A DNA stretch of 64,000 bases, from NCBI GenBank assembly GCA_021397845.1, contig CM038044.1, forward strand, positions 84,391,942 to 84,455,941, given 5' to 3'. Positions 11,520 through 22,690 of the stretch are shown in pieces. The translations under genes were made by a program, and so were the position numbers. The stretch is from Areca catechu. Its lineage: Eukaryota; Streptophyta; Magnoliopsida; Arecales; Arecaceae. Below the pieces are notes generated by a model. That model searched no databases. It was given only the letters and a program-made list of their open reading frames with translations, and was not told the origin of the DNA. Position 1 is the first letter of the stretch. Each line of letters starts with the position of its first letter.

Positions 11520-12795
11520 TGGTGCGGACACCAGAGGCACCAGAATAAAGCAAAGGCTTCTCAACCCTCTGTGGATCACATAATGACATTCGAATCCATT
11601 GTAATAAAGCTTAGTTCAGCTAAGTTATCTTTATTTGAGTCCTGTATTAGTCAGCTCATGTTGAGCTAGTCCAGTCCAGTGTTAGTCAGCTCCTGTCGAG
11701 CAAATTTTAATTTTTGAGTCCTATCGAAGCACACTGAAGCTCAAGACTACATCATACAAGTGAAGACCAAGTCCAATCAGATTGAAGACATGGGAGTTTA
11801 GCCCATGGCCAACTCTACTTGAAGACTTGAAGACCCAGGAAGAGAAAATAAAAACAAATATAAACCCTGAAGCCCTGGACTAGCTGGAAGCAAATTGGGC
11901 CAGCCCAAGCCCAGGAAGGAGCTAGGGCGCCAATCCTTATGGTGACTCTCCCCTTGGTCGGCCACTTAAAGTCACCTTCTTGGTCGACCAAGACAAGAAA
12001 AGGGAGAAAAAATTTTGGGATTCTTCTACCTATGTTGCCTTATTTTTCTAGCTAGGGTTTGGGTGGGAAAAGGAGTCCTATGTAATTACTTTAATGTCTG
12101 TACATGGAGTCCAAGACTAAGGGTCTATTTAAAGGACCCTAGTCTCTTGTATGAGGATTGATTTTGATATATGAAAAAAATACTAGAGTTTTCTACAACT
12201 ATTGTGTGTTACCCTGCTATGTGCATAAAGGGGTTTTAAGAGTTTTCTTCTTCCTGGTGTTGCAACTATCTTCCTACCGCCACCCAGCCTTCTAGAACCC
12301 TGGCCGCCCAGAAAAAAGACACCTCATCCTTGATGTTTTTCTCTTCTTTTCTTCATCTCCTCTGAGTTTTCTAACCCCTGACAGGTCATTTGCAGGTCCC
12401 CAAGTTCCTACGAATCCAACGACTCTAGCCAACCTTAATCGGACCATCGAGCAGAAAGCTGGGTATCCGTGGGTCTTTGGCTCGATTTTCCAGGCCGCAT
12501 CTATCGAGGAACGAGAGATCCTTTCACTACAATCTTCATCGGGTGCATCAGACATTGTCAGGTACACCCTCTCTGCCGCCATTAATTTTATTATGGGAGA
12601 ACTTGCCCTAACAAAGGCTTCTCAGCCCTGACGATCCATCTTTACTGCTTTCTTAGGTCCTAATCTGCATGCTTAGTTTCTAAAATTCATATAGAATTTC
12701 CTACAACTTATCTTGATCTGATATTCAGGAATTAATCACCTAACCTCACATAAAAAATTCACAAAATTAATTGCAAGCATTTTAGTTCCGCATCA
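11520..12795 (+). repeat. 5' LTR of chromovirus D (1276 bp)
   Basis: Starts TGGTGCGGACACC, ends CCGCATCA. A TATA-like CTATTTAAAG (12125-12134) precedes 'GACCCTAGTCTCTTGTATGAG', the probable start of R. It pairs with the LTR at 19978-21249. The ORF on the minus strand at 12292-12582 is a by-product of U5. Confidence 0.9.
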
Positions 12796-12797
12796 TC

Positions 12798-12809
12798 TGG
12801 TATCAGAGC
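12798..12809 (+). promoter_or_regulatory. Primer binding site of D (tRNA-iMet)
   Basis: TGGTATCAGAGC, complement of the initiator tRNA-Met 3' end, 2 bp after the LTR end. This is the standard primer of chromoviruses. Confidence 0.92.
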
Positions 12810-13666
12810 TTAGATTAGGGCTTGTTTTCTGCATCTTTTACAATCCATATATACTCTGTTATTTTAGTTATTTCTCCCTATTCAAAACTCAAGATATTCT
12901 GAAATTTGCTTTTCTAGATTCATCATAATTCATTGTATTTTACAATTTTTTTTTAGATTTTACTTCAATCTGTGCAGTTTCTGCAAGCCAAAATATAGCC
13001 TACAAATTCTTGGCTCTATTTTTTTCAACAAGACAAGTTTGGAAGTTTTAGGGTTTCTTTTAGCATCTCTTTTCATATCTTTTATTTTTAGTATGTTTCT
13101 AGCATATTAGGTCATTTGCTGCAAATCGTGTCTCTGAAAAAGGACAAAAAAAAATACATATATAAAAAAAGCTACCAAATCATCTAACCCTAATTTGCAT
13201 CATCTGCTTGCCATCATTGCATAATCTACCTTTTAGGGCACTCTTGCTATACCAGATAAGGGGAGGAGTTGATAACCTCTCCTTAGCCCAAAACCACATC
13301 CCCTGTATTCGGTCCCAAGCCTAACTTAAAATTTATTAAACTTAATTTGCCCTAGTGGGCTAGGGACACCAACAGGTTGAGTCTGGGCTAAGTGTCAGAT
13401 CACTGTGTCAAGCTAACCTGTGTGTGCCTTGTGCTTGGTGTCTAGAATGGTGGTTTAGGGATTCAATCCTGAAGGGCTTGTGTGCCAGTCCGCCTACCTG
13501 GCCAATCTCTGATTGGTGTCTAGGATTGGCAATTAGGGACCTAACACTCCCCTTACACTTGCCTGGCTGAGTACAGGGTTACTATAGGCTAGTTTGCCAC
13601 CTTGATTGAACACTTAGTTTTGGACAATAGGTCTAGTTATCTGTAGTTGGTTTGATTGTGTTTTGC
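12810..13666 (+). other. 5' leader of chromovirus D
   Basis: No gene. The part at 13200-13400 ('CACCTCTCCTTAGCCCAAAACCA'-type block) matches I's leader at about 52250-52410. The part at 13430-13600 carries the GGTGTCTAG/'ACCTGGCCAATCT' module that is also present in B, C and K. Confidence 0.7.
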
Positions 13667-15019
13667 ATGAGCACTAGATCAGGGGTTTCATATCATCCAC
13701 CTCCTTCACAAATGACTGAATCCATGGACCATCTTGATGCTAAAATTGATGCCCTTGGAGAAAGGTTAGCCCAAACCATCAATCTTAGGCTTGATAAATC
13801 AGACACCCGGTTGACCCATAAGCTTGAGCAAGCAAATGCCCAATTAACCCATAGGCTTGAGCAAGCAAATACCCAGTTGACCTATAGTCTTGAGCAATTA
13901 GATTCTTGACTAGGAACCCTAGAAGAGACACGTAGGACCTTGTCTGAGCTAGAACTTGAGTCACCTCCCCATCCTAGGAGAACTCCTCATCAGGACGCAT
14001 ACTATGACACCGAACCTAGGAGGACCCCAAACCATGATCCACACTTTGAGGCTGAGCCTAGGAGAACCCATCGTCATGACCCATACTATGATACTGAACC
14101 TAGGAGGGCCCCAAACCTTGATCCATACCTTGAGACTGAACCTAGGAGAGCCCATTGTCCTGACCCAATCCCTGAGGTTCATCCAAAAAGACCCAATCAA
14201 GATTTTGTAGACCAGGAAGATAGATCCTATAGACATATTAAGCTTGATGCCCCCACTTTTGATGGTTGTCTTGATCCTAAGGTCTATATAGATTGGGAGG
14301 GAGAGATGGATCAATATTTTGAGTGGTATGATATGATGGAGGAGCATAAGTTTAGGTTTGCTAAGCTTAAATTGGTTCGGGAAGCCAGGTTACATTGGGC
14401 TAGAGTTAAGAGAACCCTTAGACTAGGAGGGCATGATCCTATAGTCACCTGGTGGGCCATGAAGGGTAAGCTTAGGACAAGATACGTTCTACCTTCATAT
14501 CGTAGTGGTTTACTGGATTAGTGGCAACGATTTAATCAGGGTAATGGGAGTATAGATGAGTACATCACGAAATTTGATGAGTATTCCATGCAATGTGATT
14601 TGAGGGAGTCTGAGGATGTTGTCTTATCTAGGTTTAGTGTTGGACTGAGAGATGACATTAAGAAGGAGCTCTATATGAGAGAGGTTAGAGACCAGGACCA
14701 TGCTTACCAGATTGCTAGGGATCATGAACATTTTCAGAGAGGGCTCGTTTACCATAGACCTGAGCCCACTAGATACCCTAGTCAGTATCCAGGAGCTAGC
14801 CAGTCCCACCAGAGCCAACCCATGCCCAGCCGACCTAGTCCGAATCGACCCAGTCCTAGTCAGCCAGGCCCGAGTCGACCCTAGCCTTGTACTCCTTTGA
14901 CCCGTAGGGATGATCGAGGTAAATCTGTAGAGGTCAACAAGAGTTACCCTCCCTAGAAAACCTGTTTTAGATGTAAGAAACCAAGCCACTTAATGAGCCA
15001 ATGCCCAGTTAGTGCCCTC
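13667..15019 (+). pseudogene. gag: gag of chromovirus D
   Basis: I chose ATG 13667 (MSTRSGVSYHPP) over the in-frame ATG at 13652 because element I starts at the equivalent codon. Order of parts: an N-terminal coiled coil of 11-residue repeats (LTHKLEQANAQ), a proline/arginine-rich stretch of 14-residue repeats (EPRRTPNHDPHFEA type, about 13970-14190), the capsid domain ('FDGCLDPKVYIDWEGEMDQYFEWY'-like), and a CX2CX4HX4C zinc knuckle at 14963-15004. All parts share one frame. Stops at 13907, 14519, 14882 and 14954 (TGA, TAG, TAG, TAG) fit CGA or CAG origins. It packages element RNA; the protein is not translatable here as a whole. Confidence 0.87.
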
Positions 15020-15694
15020 CACTTAGGTGAGCTAATAGAAGAAGAGTCTGAACCCATAGCTGAACCTGAGGAAGAAATTTATGAGGCTGATGATCAATTA
15101 ATAGATGAGTATGAAGGTTTTGAAGAGGAACCTGAGTCTGAGAACCAATTAGGAGTGGTTAGGTGCATCTTAAACCAAACCCCAGTTAAGGTAGATTGGC
15201 ATAGGACTAGCATCTTACAGACTTTTGTTATGGTAGGGGGTAAGGTTCTTAAGATCATCATAGACAGTGGGAGTTGTGTCAATGCTGTCTCTGCCAACAC
15301 AGTTAAATCATTAGGATTGACCACAGTTCCCCATCCTAGCCCGTACAAAGTTTTTTGGGTAGATTCCACCTCCATCCAGATTCAAGCTAGGTGCCAAATC
15401 TTAATTAGATTACAAACCTATGAGGAAAAGATTTGGTGTGATGTCATCCCCATGGAAGTGAGTAGTATCATTCTAGGTCGACCTTGGCTTTTTGATCATG
15501 ATGCAACCTTGTATGGTCGAACCAATGTTTGTGCTTTTAGCTAAAATGGGAATAAGTTTGTTATCAATCCAGCTCCCCCTAGAGACCCAGTTAAGAGGGG
15601 TTCTAGTAGCCTTAAGGACAAGAAACCTGGAGTTAACCTGATTAAAACTAGGGAGTTAGAAAAGGAGATTGCTAAGTGTAACCCTTTTTGGATC
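15020..15694 (+). pseudogene. pro: Protease region of chromovirus D
   Basis: Continuous with gag in the same frame. An acidic linker (EEESEPIAEPEEEIYE) is followed by the retroviral-type aspartic protease, with catalytic 'IIIDSGSCVNAVS' near 15260 and the conserved 'IILGRPWLFDHDATL' near 15470. A TAA at 15542-15544 interrupts the frame; element I reads through at the same site (FSHHGNKF). The protease would cut Gag-Pol into its mature parts. Confidence 0.87.
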
Positions 15695-17110
15695 TTGACC
15701 TCCAAGGAAATACATGAGCCGACCCAAAAGGAACACCCTAAAGAAATTGTTGAGGCTTTGAAACAATTTGAGGATGTCTTCCTTGAGGATTTACCTGATC
15801 AATTACCACCCCTTAGGGACATCCAACATGCAATAGACTTAGTTCCAGGAGCCACTTTACCAAACCTTCCTCACTATAGAATGAACCCCAGTGAGCATCA
15901 AGAATTACAGAAACAAGTGCAAGAATTGCTTAGGAAAGGTTTCATTAGGGAGAGCCTGAGTCCTTGCGCAGTCCTTGCTCTACTGACTCATAACAAAGAT
16001 GGTACCTGGAGAATGTGTGTAGATAGTAGAGCTATCAACAAGATAACTATGAAGTATAGGTTTTCCATACCTCGATTGGATGATATGTTAAACATGATGG
16101 CCGAAGCCAAATTTTTCTCAAAGATAGACCATAAGAGCGGCTATCATCAGGTTAGGATTAGACCTAGGGATGAGTGGAAAACTGCATTCAAGACTAAGGA
16201 TGGCCTGTTTGAGTGGGTTGTAATACCTTTCGGACTTTCCAATGCACCAAGTACTTTTATGAGGATTTTGACCCAGGTCCTGAAAGAGTTTATCGAAAAA
16301 TTCATTGTGGTCTACTTTGATGATATCTTGATTTATAGCAGGACTAAGAAGGACCACCTTAGTCATCTAAGACTAGTATGCCTGACCCTTAGGAAGAATA
16401 GCCTCTATGCCAACTTTAAGAAGTGTGATTTCATGACACATAGGGTTATCTTCCTAGGTTTTGTTGTCACCCCTGAGAGAGTTTCTACAGATCCTGAAAA
16501 GGTTAGGGCAATTGTTGAGTGGCCTACACCCACTAGTATCCACAATGTGCGTAGTTTCCATGGCCTTGCAACATTTTATAGGAGATTTATTAGGAGTTTT
16601 AGTATAGTCGTCGCACCTATCACTTATTGCATTAGGAAGGGTACATTTGAGTGGACCAAAGTAGCTGATAAGGCCTTCCTAGAGCTTAAGGATAAGATGA
16701 CCCATGCACCCATCCTTAGATTACCTAACTTCACTAAGGTGTTTGAGGTCGCTTGCGATGCCTCGGGAGTAGGAATAGGTGGGGTACTAAGTCAAGAGAA
16801 TCACCTTGTAGCCTTCTTCAGTGAGAAGCTCAATGAGGCTAAACTTAAGTACTCTACCTATGACAAGAAATTTTATGCGATAGTCTAGGCTCTTAGATAT
16901 TGGAGACATTATGTACTACTATAGGAGTTTGTCTTATTTTCTGACCATGAGGCACTCCGATTCCTAAACTCCCAAAAGAAACTTAACCCATGGAACGATA
17001 AATGGATTGAGTACATTCAGGCTTACACCTTTGTCCTGAAGCACCGTGCCGGCATTGAAAATAATGTAGCAGATGTCCTGAGCCATAGGTCTTTACTGTT
17101 AGGATCAGTT
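15695..17110 (+). pseudogene. pol: Reverse transcriptase and RNase H of chromovirus D
   Basis: Open for 397 codons (15695-16888). RT motifs: 'GFIRESLSPCAV', 'WRMCVDSRAINKIT', 'FSKIDHKSGYHQVRI', catalytic YFDD at 16313-16324 and 'VIFLGFVVT'. RNase H begins near 16742 (EVACDASGVGIGGVL) and continues through stops at 16886 and 16922 (both one change from CAG) to 'HRAGIENNVADVLSHRSLL'. The RT catalytic motif is intact. Compared with I, the usual 'SKIDLKSGYHQ' has a histidine (DHKSG). Confidence 0.9.
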
Positions 17111-18172
17111 AGCACCCAAGTCATAGGGTTTGATAGGTTAAAGGATGAATATGAAACCTTTCCAGACTTTGGAGATATTTACCTGACCCTCAGGCTAGGA
17201 CCATCCAGTACCCATAGTGAGTATACCATTCAAGATGGCTACCTTTTCCAGAACAATCAACTCTATATACCCAAAACATTCCTTAGAGAGTTCCTAATCT
17301 AGGAGATCCATGTTGGATGTTTAGCTGGTCACTTTGGTAGAAATAAGACAATCTTAGCGATAGAGGACCAATTTTTTTTAGCTAGGATTGAAAAGGCATG
17401 TTGCACAGATTGTAGCCAGATGTAGAACTTGTGCTGTTGTAAAATAGTAGAAGCAAAACACTGGTCTCTACACACCTTTACTAGTGCCTGATCACCCTTA
17501 GTAGGATCTAAGTATGGACTTCGTGTTAGGATTACCTAAGACCTAGAAGAGACATGATTCTATCTTTGTAGTGGTTGATAGGTTCTTTAAGATGGCTCAC
17601 TTCATCCCCTATTCCCAAACCTTTGATGCATCTAGAGTAGCCAAGCTTTTCTTAGATCATGTGGTTAAACTCAATGGCCTACCCAAGACCATCATATATG
17701 ATAGTGATGTTAGGTTCACCAGTTATTTTTGGAAGACCTTATGGCACCTGTTAAGGACCAAGCTTAAGTTTTCTACAGCCTACCACCCTCAAATAGATGG
17801 CTAAACTAAAGTGGTGAACCATAGTTTAGGAAACCTCCTTAGATGCGTGGTAGGTCAACATATTGGAACTTGGGATCTATTATTGCCTAGAGCAGAGTTT
17901 GCCTACAATAGTTCAGTAAATAGGACAACGGGTAAGAATCCTTTTGAGATAGTCCATGGGTACAAGCCTAACTGCCCCATTGATCTGATTCCTTTACCTA
18001 TTCACGCACGAGTCTCAGAGTCTGCAGAGTCATTTGCATAGCATATTAGAGACTTGCACAAGGACATTAGCCAAAAGATAAACATAAGCAATGAAACTTA
18101 TAAAAAATTGGTTAATTCTCGAAGAAGGATCAAGGATTTGATATAGGAGATTCTGTCATGATTAGGCTTAGG
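17111..18172 (+). pseudogene. int: Integrase core of chromovirus D, catalytic Glu replaced
   Basis: Same frame up to about 17370, where an indel (poly-T next to 17375) shifts it. The zinc-binding and core segments follow: 'CRTCAVV', 'MDFVLGLP' (first Asp, about 17517), 'KTIIYDSDVRFTSYFW' (second Asp). At the third catalytic position the codon is AAA (17808-17810; TKVVN) where I has GAA (TEVVN), preceded by a TAA. Further stops occur. The frame is interrupted at 18172 by a solo LTR. Confidence 0.87.
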
Positions 18173-19497
18173 TGGTATGGACACCAGAAACCGAAAGAAA
18201 CTTCACTCCAACAAGGTTAGCCTTATCCCAATTTGGATCGAAGATAATTAGGTTACCTTGTATTCTTTAGTTCAAAAATATTTTATTTTCAAGAGCCATT
18301 TCCTTTTCAAGAGTCCTGTAAATGATCAAGAGTGTTTATTGAGTCCTGTAATTACTTTTAAAAAAAAATTTCATTTCCTGTAAGTCATTTCAAGTTTTAA
18401 AGTTTAGGTCAGTCAAGTCAGTTCAGTTGAGTTAAGTATATTTCAAGTTAATCAAGTCTTAAAGCAATAAAAGCCAGCAACAAGACTCAAATTCTGGACC
18501 CCAGAATTTGACCACATGAAGAAGAGAAGACACATCAACCAAGCAAGAGAAAAGGACCATCAACTAGGACCACTTGGCACCACATGTCATTCCTTATCCA
18601 AGTATAAGACCATCTCATCATGCCACGTCATCAGGCGCCACCTCACTAGCCACCTCATCACTCTTTGGCACAAACAAAGAAGATTCAAATTCAAGGAGGT
18701 TGGCCACACCCCTCCAAGTCCACCAAATTCTCCAACCCCCCCCCCCCCCCATCCCTCCAAACTCTCCACCAAATCCTCCAACCCCCCTTGTAATCCTGCT
18801 CAATTTGGGGAGTTTTTAAATTTCAAACGCTAGCTTTGTGAGGCTATTAAAGGCCTTGGGTGCCCATTGTAAAGGGGGATTGATTTTGGGAATGAATGAA
18901 AATTGAAGTTGAATTTTGGAAGTAGAAGTTGTCTTGTGTTTTTTTTTTTCCTTATGTGAAAGTTTCCCATCCTCTTCCTCTATGCCAAAGCCATTCTTTT
19001 CCCCTAGCAAAGCATCTTCCAAGCTCACGTGAAGGCATTGGAGTCAGCCAGATCTTCTCAAATTTTTGTTCTTAGTTCATAAATTCTCCCATCCCTTCTA
19101 TATGTTCTTATCCTTCTTCCTTAACTTTGATCTTCATTGTAGGGTCCTTCGAAGTCTTTGAGTTGTGAACCGGGTTCACCTTGACAAAGAACCAACAAAC
19201 GGAAGCCCCAAGTCCAAGGTTCTGATCTCTGTTATCCAGGTTCTTCAGTTCTGAGCGTTGGTAGTTTCAAGGTATGAATCAAAAGAAGGTTGGAAAGCTC
19301 ATCAAGGTAAGTCCACAATCATTAGCCCCTATTATCTAGATCTTCTTCCTTCTTAGTTTAGAATTGTGTCTAATCAAGTAAAAATCCCATTTCTTATAAT
19401 CCTTAAGTCTTATTATGATGAGTACAATGCTAGTGTAATTAGGTTTCATTGCTCTACAAACCATATTCAAAACATTAATCATATGCTTGACGCATCA
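18173..19497 (+). repeat. Solo LTR inserted in D's integrase (1325 bp)
   Basis: Begins TGGTATGGACACC and ends GACGCATCA, resembling the chromovirus LTR ends TGGTGCGGACACC and CCGCATCA but from another family. Flanked by perfect TTAGG duplications (18168-18172 and 19498-19502). Removing the insert and one TTAGG joins D's frame from 'VMIRL' to 'RPERFPPRTVKKLHARGAGPF'-type sequence. No internal region or second LTR, so it is the product of LTR-LTR recombination. Contains a C homopolymer near 18735-18750. The TATA-like motif is CTATTAAAGG near 18844. Confidence 0.92.
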
Positions 19498-19502
19498 TTA
19501 GG

Positions 19503-19977
19503 CCTGAGCGGTTCCCACCCAGGACCGTTAAGAAGCTTCATGCTCGTGGAGCTGGACCTTTTAAAGTGTTAAAGAAGGTTGGATCAAATGCCTATGTGTT
19601 AGACTTGCCTTCGGATATGGGCATTAGTTCTACCTTCAATATTACAGACCTGGTGAGTACAGGGAACTGGCAACGATACCCAGTGAGGCTTTTATACCTA
19701 TCCCTTATATTGAGAGTGATCCTTACCCAGAGTGTCCACCAATTAATTGGCCTGAAAGAGGAGAACAGATCGAGCGTATCCTGGACGATCAAGCCATTAT
19801 GACCTAGGGCCATGGCTATCAACGCTACCAGGTCCGATGGCAAGGCCGGCTAGAGTCGGACAATTCGTGGATTTCTCGAGAGGACATGCAATGCCTCAAC
19901 CCAGACATTCTCGAGAGATATGCGAGCCAGTCTGATCTTCACTCGATAGGGTCGAGTTCTTCCCATCTCGGGAGAAT
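19503..19977 (+). pseudogene. int: Integrase C-terminus and chromodomain of D, with polypurine tract
   Basis: After the solo LTR the integrase tail resumes (ARGAGPFKVLKKVGSNAYVLDLP). A frame change near 19670 precedes the chromodomain (about 19745-19945): 'ERILDDQAIMT', one stop (TAG), 'GYQRYQVRWQGR', 'NSWISREDMQCLNPDILERY'. Chromodomains in this clade guide integration towards marked heterochromatin. The purine-rich CTCGGGAGAAT just before 19978 is the probable polypurine tract. Confidence 0.85.
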
Positions 19978-21249
19978 TGGTGCAGACACCAGAGGCACCA
20001 GAATAAGGCAAAGGCTTATCAACCCTCTGTGGATCACTTAATGACATTCGAGTCCATTGTAATAAAGCTTAGTTCAGCTAAGTTATCTTTATTTGAGTCC
20101 TATATTAGTCAGCTCATGTTGATCTAGTCCAGTCCAGTGTTAGCTCCTGTCGAGCAAATTTTAATTTTTAAGTCCTGTCCAAGCACACTGAAGACTCAAG
20201 ACTACATCATACTAGTGAAGACCAAGTCCAATCAGATTGAAGACATCGGAGTTTAGCCCAAGTCCAACCCAATTTGAAGACTTGAAGACCCCAGGAGGAG
20301 AAAATAAAAACATATATAAACCTTGAAGCCCTGGACCAGCCGGAAGCAAATTGGGCCAGCCCAGGCCCAGGAAGGAGCTAGGGCGCCAATCCTTATGGTG
20401 ACTCTCCCCTTGGTCGGCCACTTAAAGTCACCTTCTTGGCGACCAAGGCAAGAAGAGGGAGAGAAAATTTTGGGATTCTTCTACCTATGTTGCCTTATTT
20501 TTCTAGCTAGGGTTTGGGTGGGAAAAGGAGCTATGTAATTACTTTAGTGTCCTTACTTGGAGTCCAAGACTAAGGGTCTATTTAAAGGACCCTAGTCTCT
20601 TGTATGAGGATTTATTTTGATATATGAAAAAAGTACTTGAGTTTTCTACAACTATTGTGTGTTACCCTACTGTGTGCATAAAGAGGTTTTGAGAGTTTTC
20701 TTCTTCCCGATTTTGCAACTATCTTCCTGTCACCAGCCAGCCTTCTAGAACCCTGGCCGCCCACTCAAAAGACACCTCATCCTTGCTATTTTTCTCTTCT
20801 TTTCTTCATCTCCTTTGAGTTTTCTAACCCCTGACAGGTCGTTTGCAAGTCCCCGAGTTCCTACGAATCCAATGACTCTAGTCAAGCCTCAATCGGACCA
20901 CCGAGCAGAAAGCCAGGTATCCGCGGGTCTTTGGCTCGATTTTCCATGCCGCATCCATTGAGGAACAAGAGATCCCTTCATTGTGATCTTCATCGGATGC
21001 ATCAGATGTTGTCAGGTACACCCCCTCTACTGCTAGTAATTTTATTGTGTTATAACTTGCCCTAACCGAGGCTTCTCAGCCCCGGCGATCCATCTTTACT
21101 GCTTTCTTAGGTCCTAATCTACATGCTTAGATTCTAAAATTCATATAAAATTTCCTACAACTTATTTTGATCTGATATTCGGGAATTAATCACCTAACCC
21201 CACATACAAAATTCACAAAATTAATCGTATGCATATTAGTTCCGCATCA
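19978..21249 (+). repeat. 3' LTR of chromovirus D (1272 bp)
   Basis: Starts TGGTGCAGACACC and ends CCGCATCA. It aligns along its whole length with 11520-12795, with scattered substitutions and small indels such as loss of GTCA near 20143. Followed directly by the TSD TCTTC. Confidence 0.92.
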
Positions 21250-22690
21250 TCTTCCTTCGTACTCCTTGGAGCAAACTAGCTTTCTCTACTTCTTCCTCCT
21301 TGGATCTTGATCTTGAGATGCGGTAGGCTTGAATATGGTTTAGGGGGCAAAACTCTCTTCTAAGAAACCTCACTCTTAAAGGGCCAACCTGTAACCCATA
21401 GCTATACCCTCTACCCTACCGTACCCTCTCTCTAGGATGATTTCTTCTATATCCTAGGATTCCTTTAAATAGAATTTGAAGAAGGCTCTAGGTCAAGTCA
21501 AATCAATATGAGCCATGGGATGATTGATTTTTAGAGTCTTTGGACCGTTTGATCATCTAAATCATATGGATCATGCTTTGGCTGGGATTCTCTATCAGCC
21601 ATTAGATCAAGCCTTTTGGATGGTCAAGATCAATTGAACTCCATGGATGGCAATGACCATTGGATTACTGGTTTCAATGGCTGGGAATCGTCGATAGCCA
21701 CGAATCAGGGAGGAGGCCATGGGAGGGGGGAGCAGCCATGGGATCTCGGCATTTGGGTTGAGCACCTGGATGGCCGATGTCTTGGGCAATGGAATACGGG
21801 AGGCAACGAGTGGTTGGGGATGACCAATGATAAGAAGAGAATAACAGGAATATGGCAACCATTGGTTGGCAACCCTATTGCAGTTGGTGTTGGATCAAAC
21901 TAGGAAGAGGACGATCGATGCTGGGTGATGGTCAATAATGAGAAGGATGCTCGACAACCTCTTGGCTGGTGCTAGATGCTTGAACAATGGCGAGAGGCTG
22001 GTGGTGGATGGTGGAGAGAGGGTGGCTATGTTGGGAAAAAGATAGCAGTTGTCATGGCAAATCAGTGAGAAAATTGAGAGAGGAGGATGACTAGCGGGTG
22101 ATGACTAGCTAGTAGAGGGCAATGGCTAGGGATGGCAGGATGGTGGGATGGCAAGTCGGAATGGCAGGACGGCAAGACGGGATGATGACTTGGATAGGAT
22201 TTGATGGAAAGGAGGCTAGCTGTGAGGGATGGGCAGCAACCAGCAATTGGGTGGCTTCACGTTGACTTTTTTGGTGATGGATGGATCCCGGAAACAAGGG
22301 GAAGCTATCGATGGTAAGGGAAGGCTCCACAATGGCTTTTCCAGCAAGAATGATGTTCGGATAGGAGGATGGTCCATGGATAGGGTCCATGGACCAGTAG
22401 CAATGGCTGCCAATGGACTAGACGAGCTCTTGTAGACCAAGTGACTAGTCCATGGTGGACCGAATGCTTTAAAATATGTACATTTTTTTTAATAAACTTC
22501 AAAATTAAAATTCGAGCTTGTTCGAACTATGATTTGCATGTTGTTTATGCTGTTGGACTCCAGAAATCAAGTTCTTTCCATTCATGTACTCCTTTTCTAC
22601 AAAACTCTAAAAAAGTATCATTTCTTAATAAATATCGATTAATTAATACTTATTTTAATAGTTAAATTGGGATAATTAATAGACTTATCA
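21250..22690 (-). repeat. 5' LTR of element B, second segment
   Basis: Continues B's LTR after chromovirus D. 'CTTCGTACTCCTTGG' at 21255 matches C's 'CTTCATACTCCGTGG'. It ends at TTATCA (22685-22690), the mirror of the TGATAA-type start. The minus-strand TATA-like box lies near 21465-21475. The G-rich middle (21600-22430) gives overlapping ORFs on both strands with unremarkable translations; I regard them as non-genic. Everything right of 22690 is the copia element into which B inserted. Confidence 0.75.

Larger units (their letters stand above)
11520..21249 (+). mobile_element. Element D: complete Tekay/Del-type chromovirus (Ty3/gypsy)
   Basis: 5' LTR 11520-12795, iMet PBS, leader, gag, protease, RT, RNase H, integrase, chromodomain, 3' LTR 19978-21249. 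It is flanked by perfect 5-bp duplications TCTTC (11515-11519 and 21250-21254). A solo LTR with its own TSD interrupts the integrase C-terminal region. Without that insert the element is about 8.4 kb. Gag to RNase H stays in a single frame, interrupted only by stops. The LTRs differ visibly by a few percent, so the insertion is not recent. Confidence 0.93.

Noticed and set aside
18735..18750. C homopolymer as a G-quadruplex
   Set aside because: A single long C run without spaced runs; more likely a simple-sequence or sequencing-prone tract.
21607..22440. Plus- and minus-strand ORFs of 60-95 codons
   Set aside because: Inside B's LTR, repetitive GATGG-type composition, no domain.
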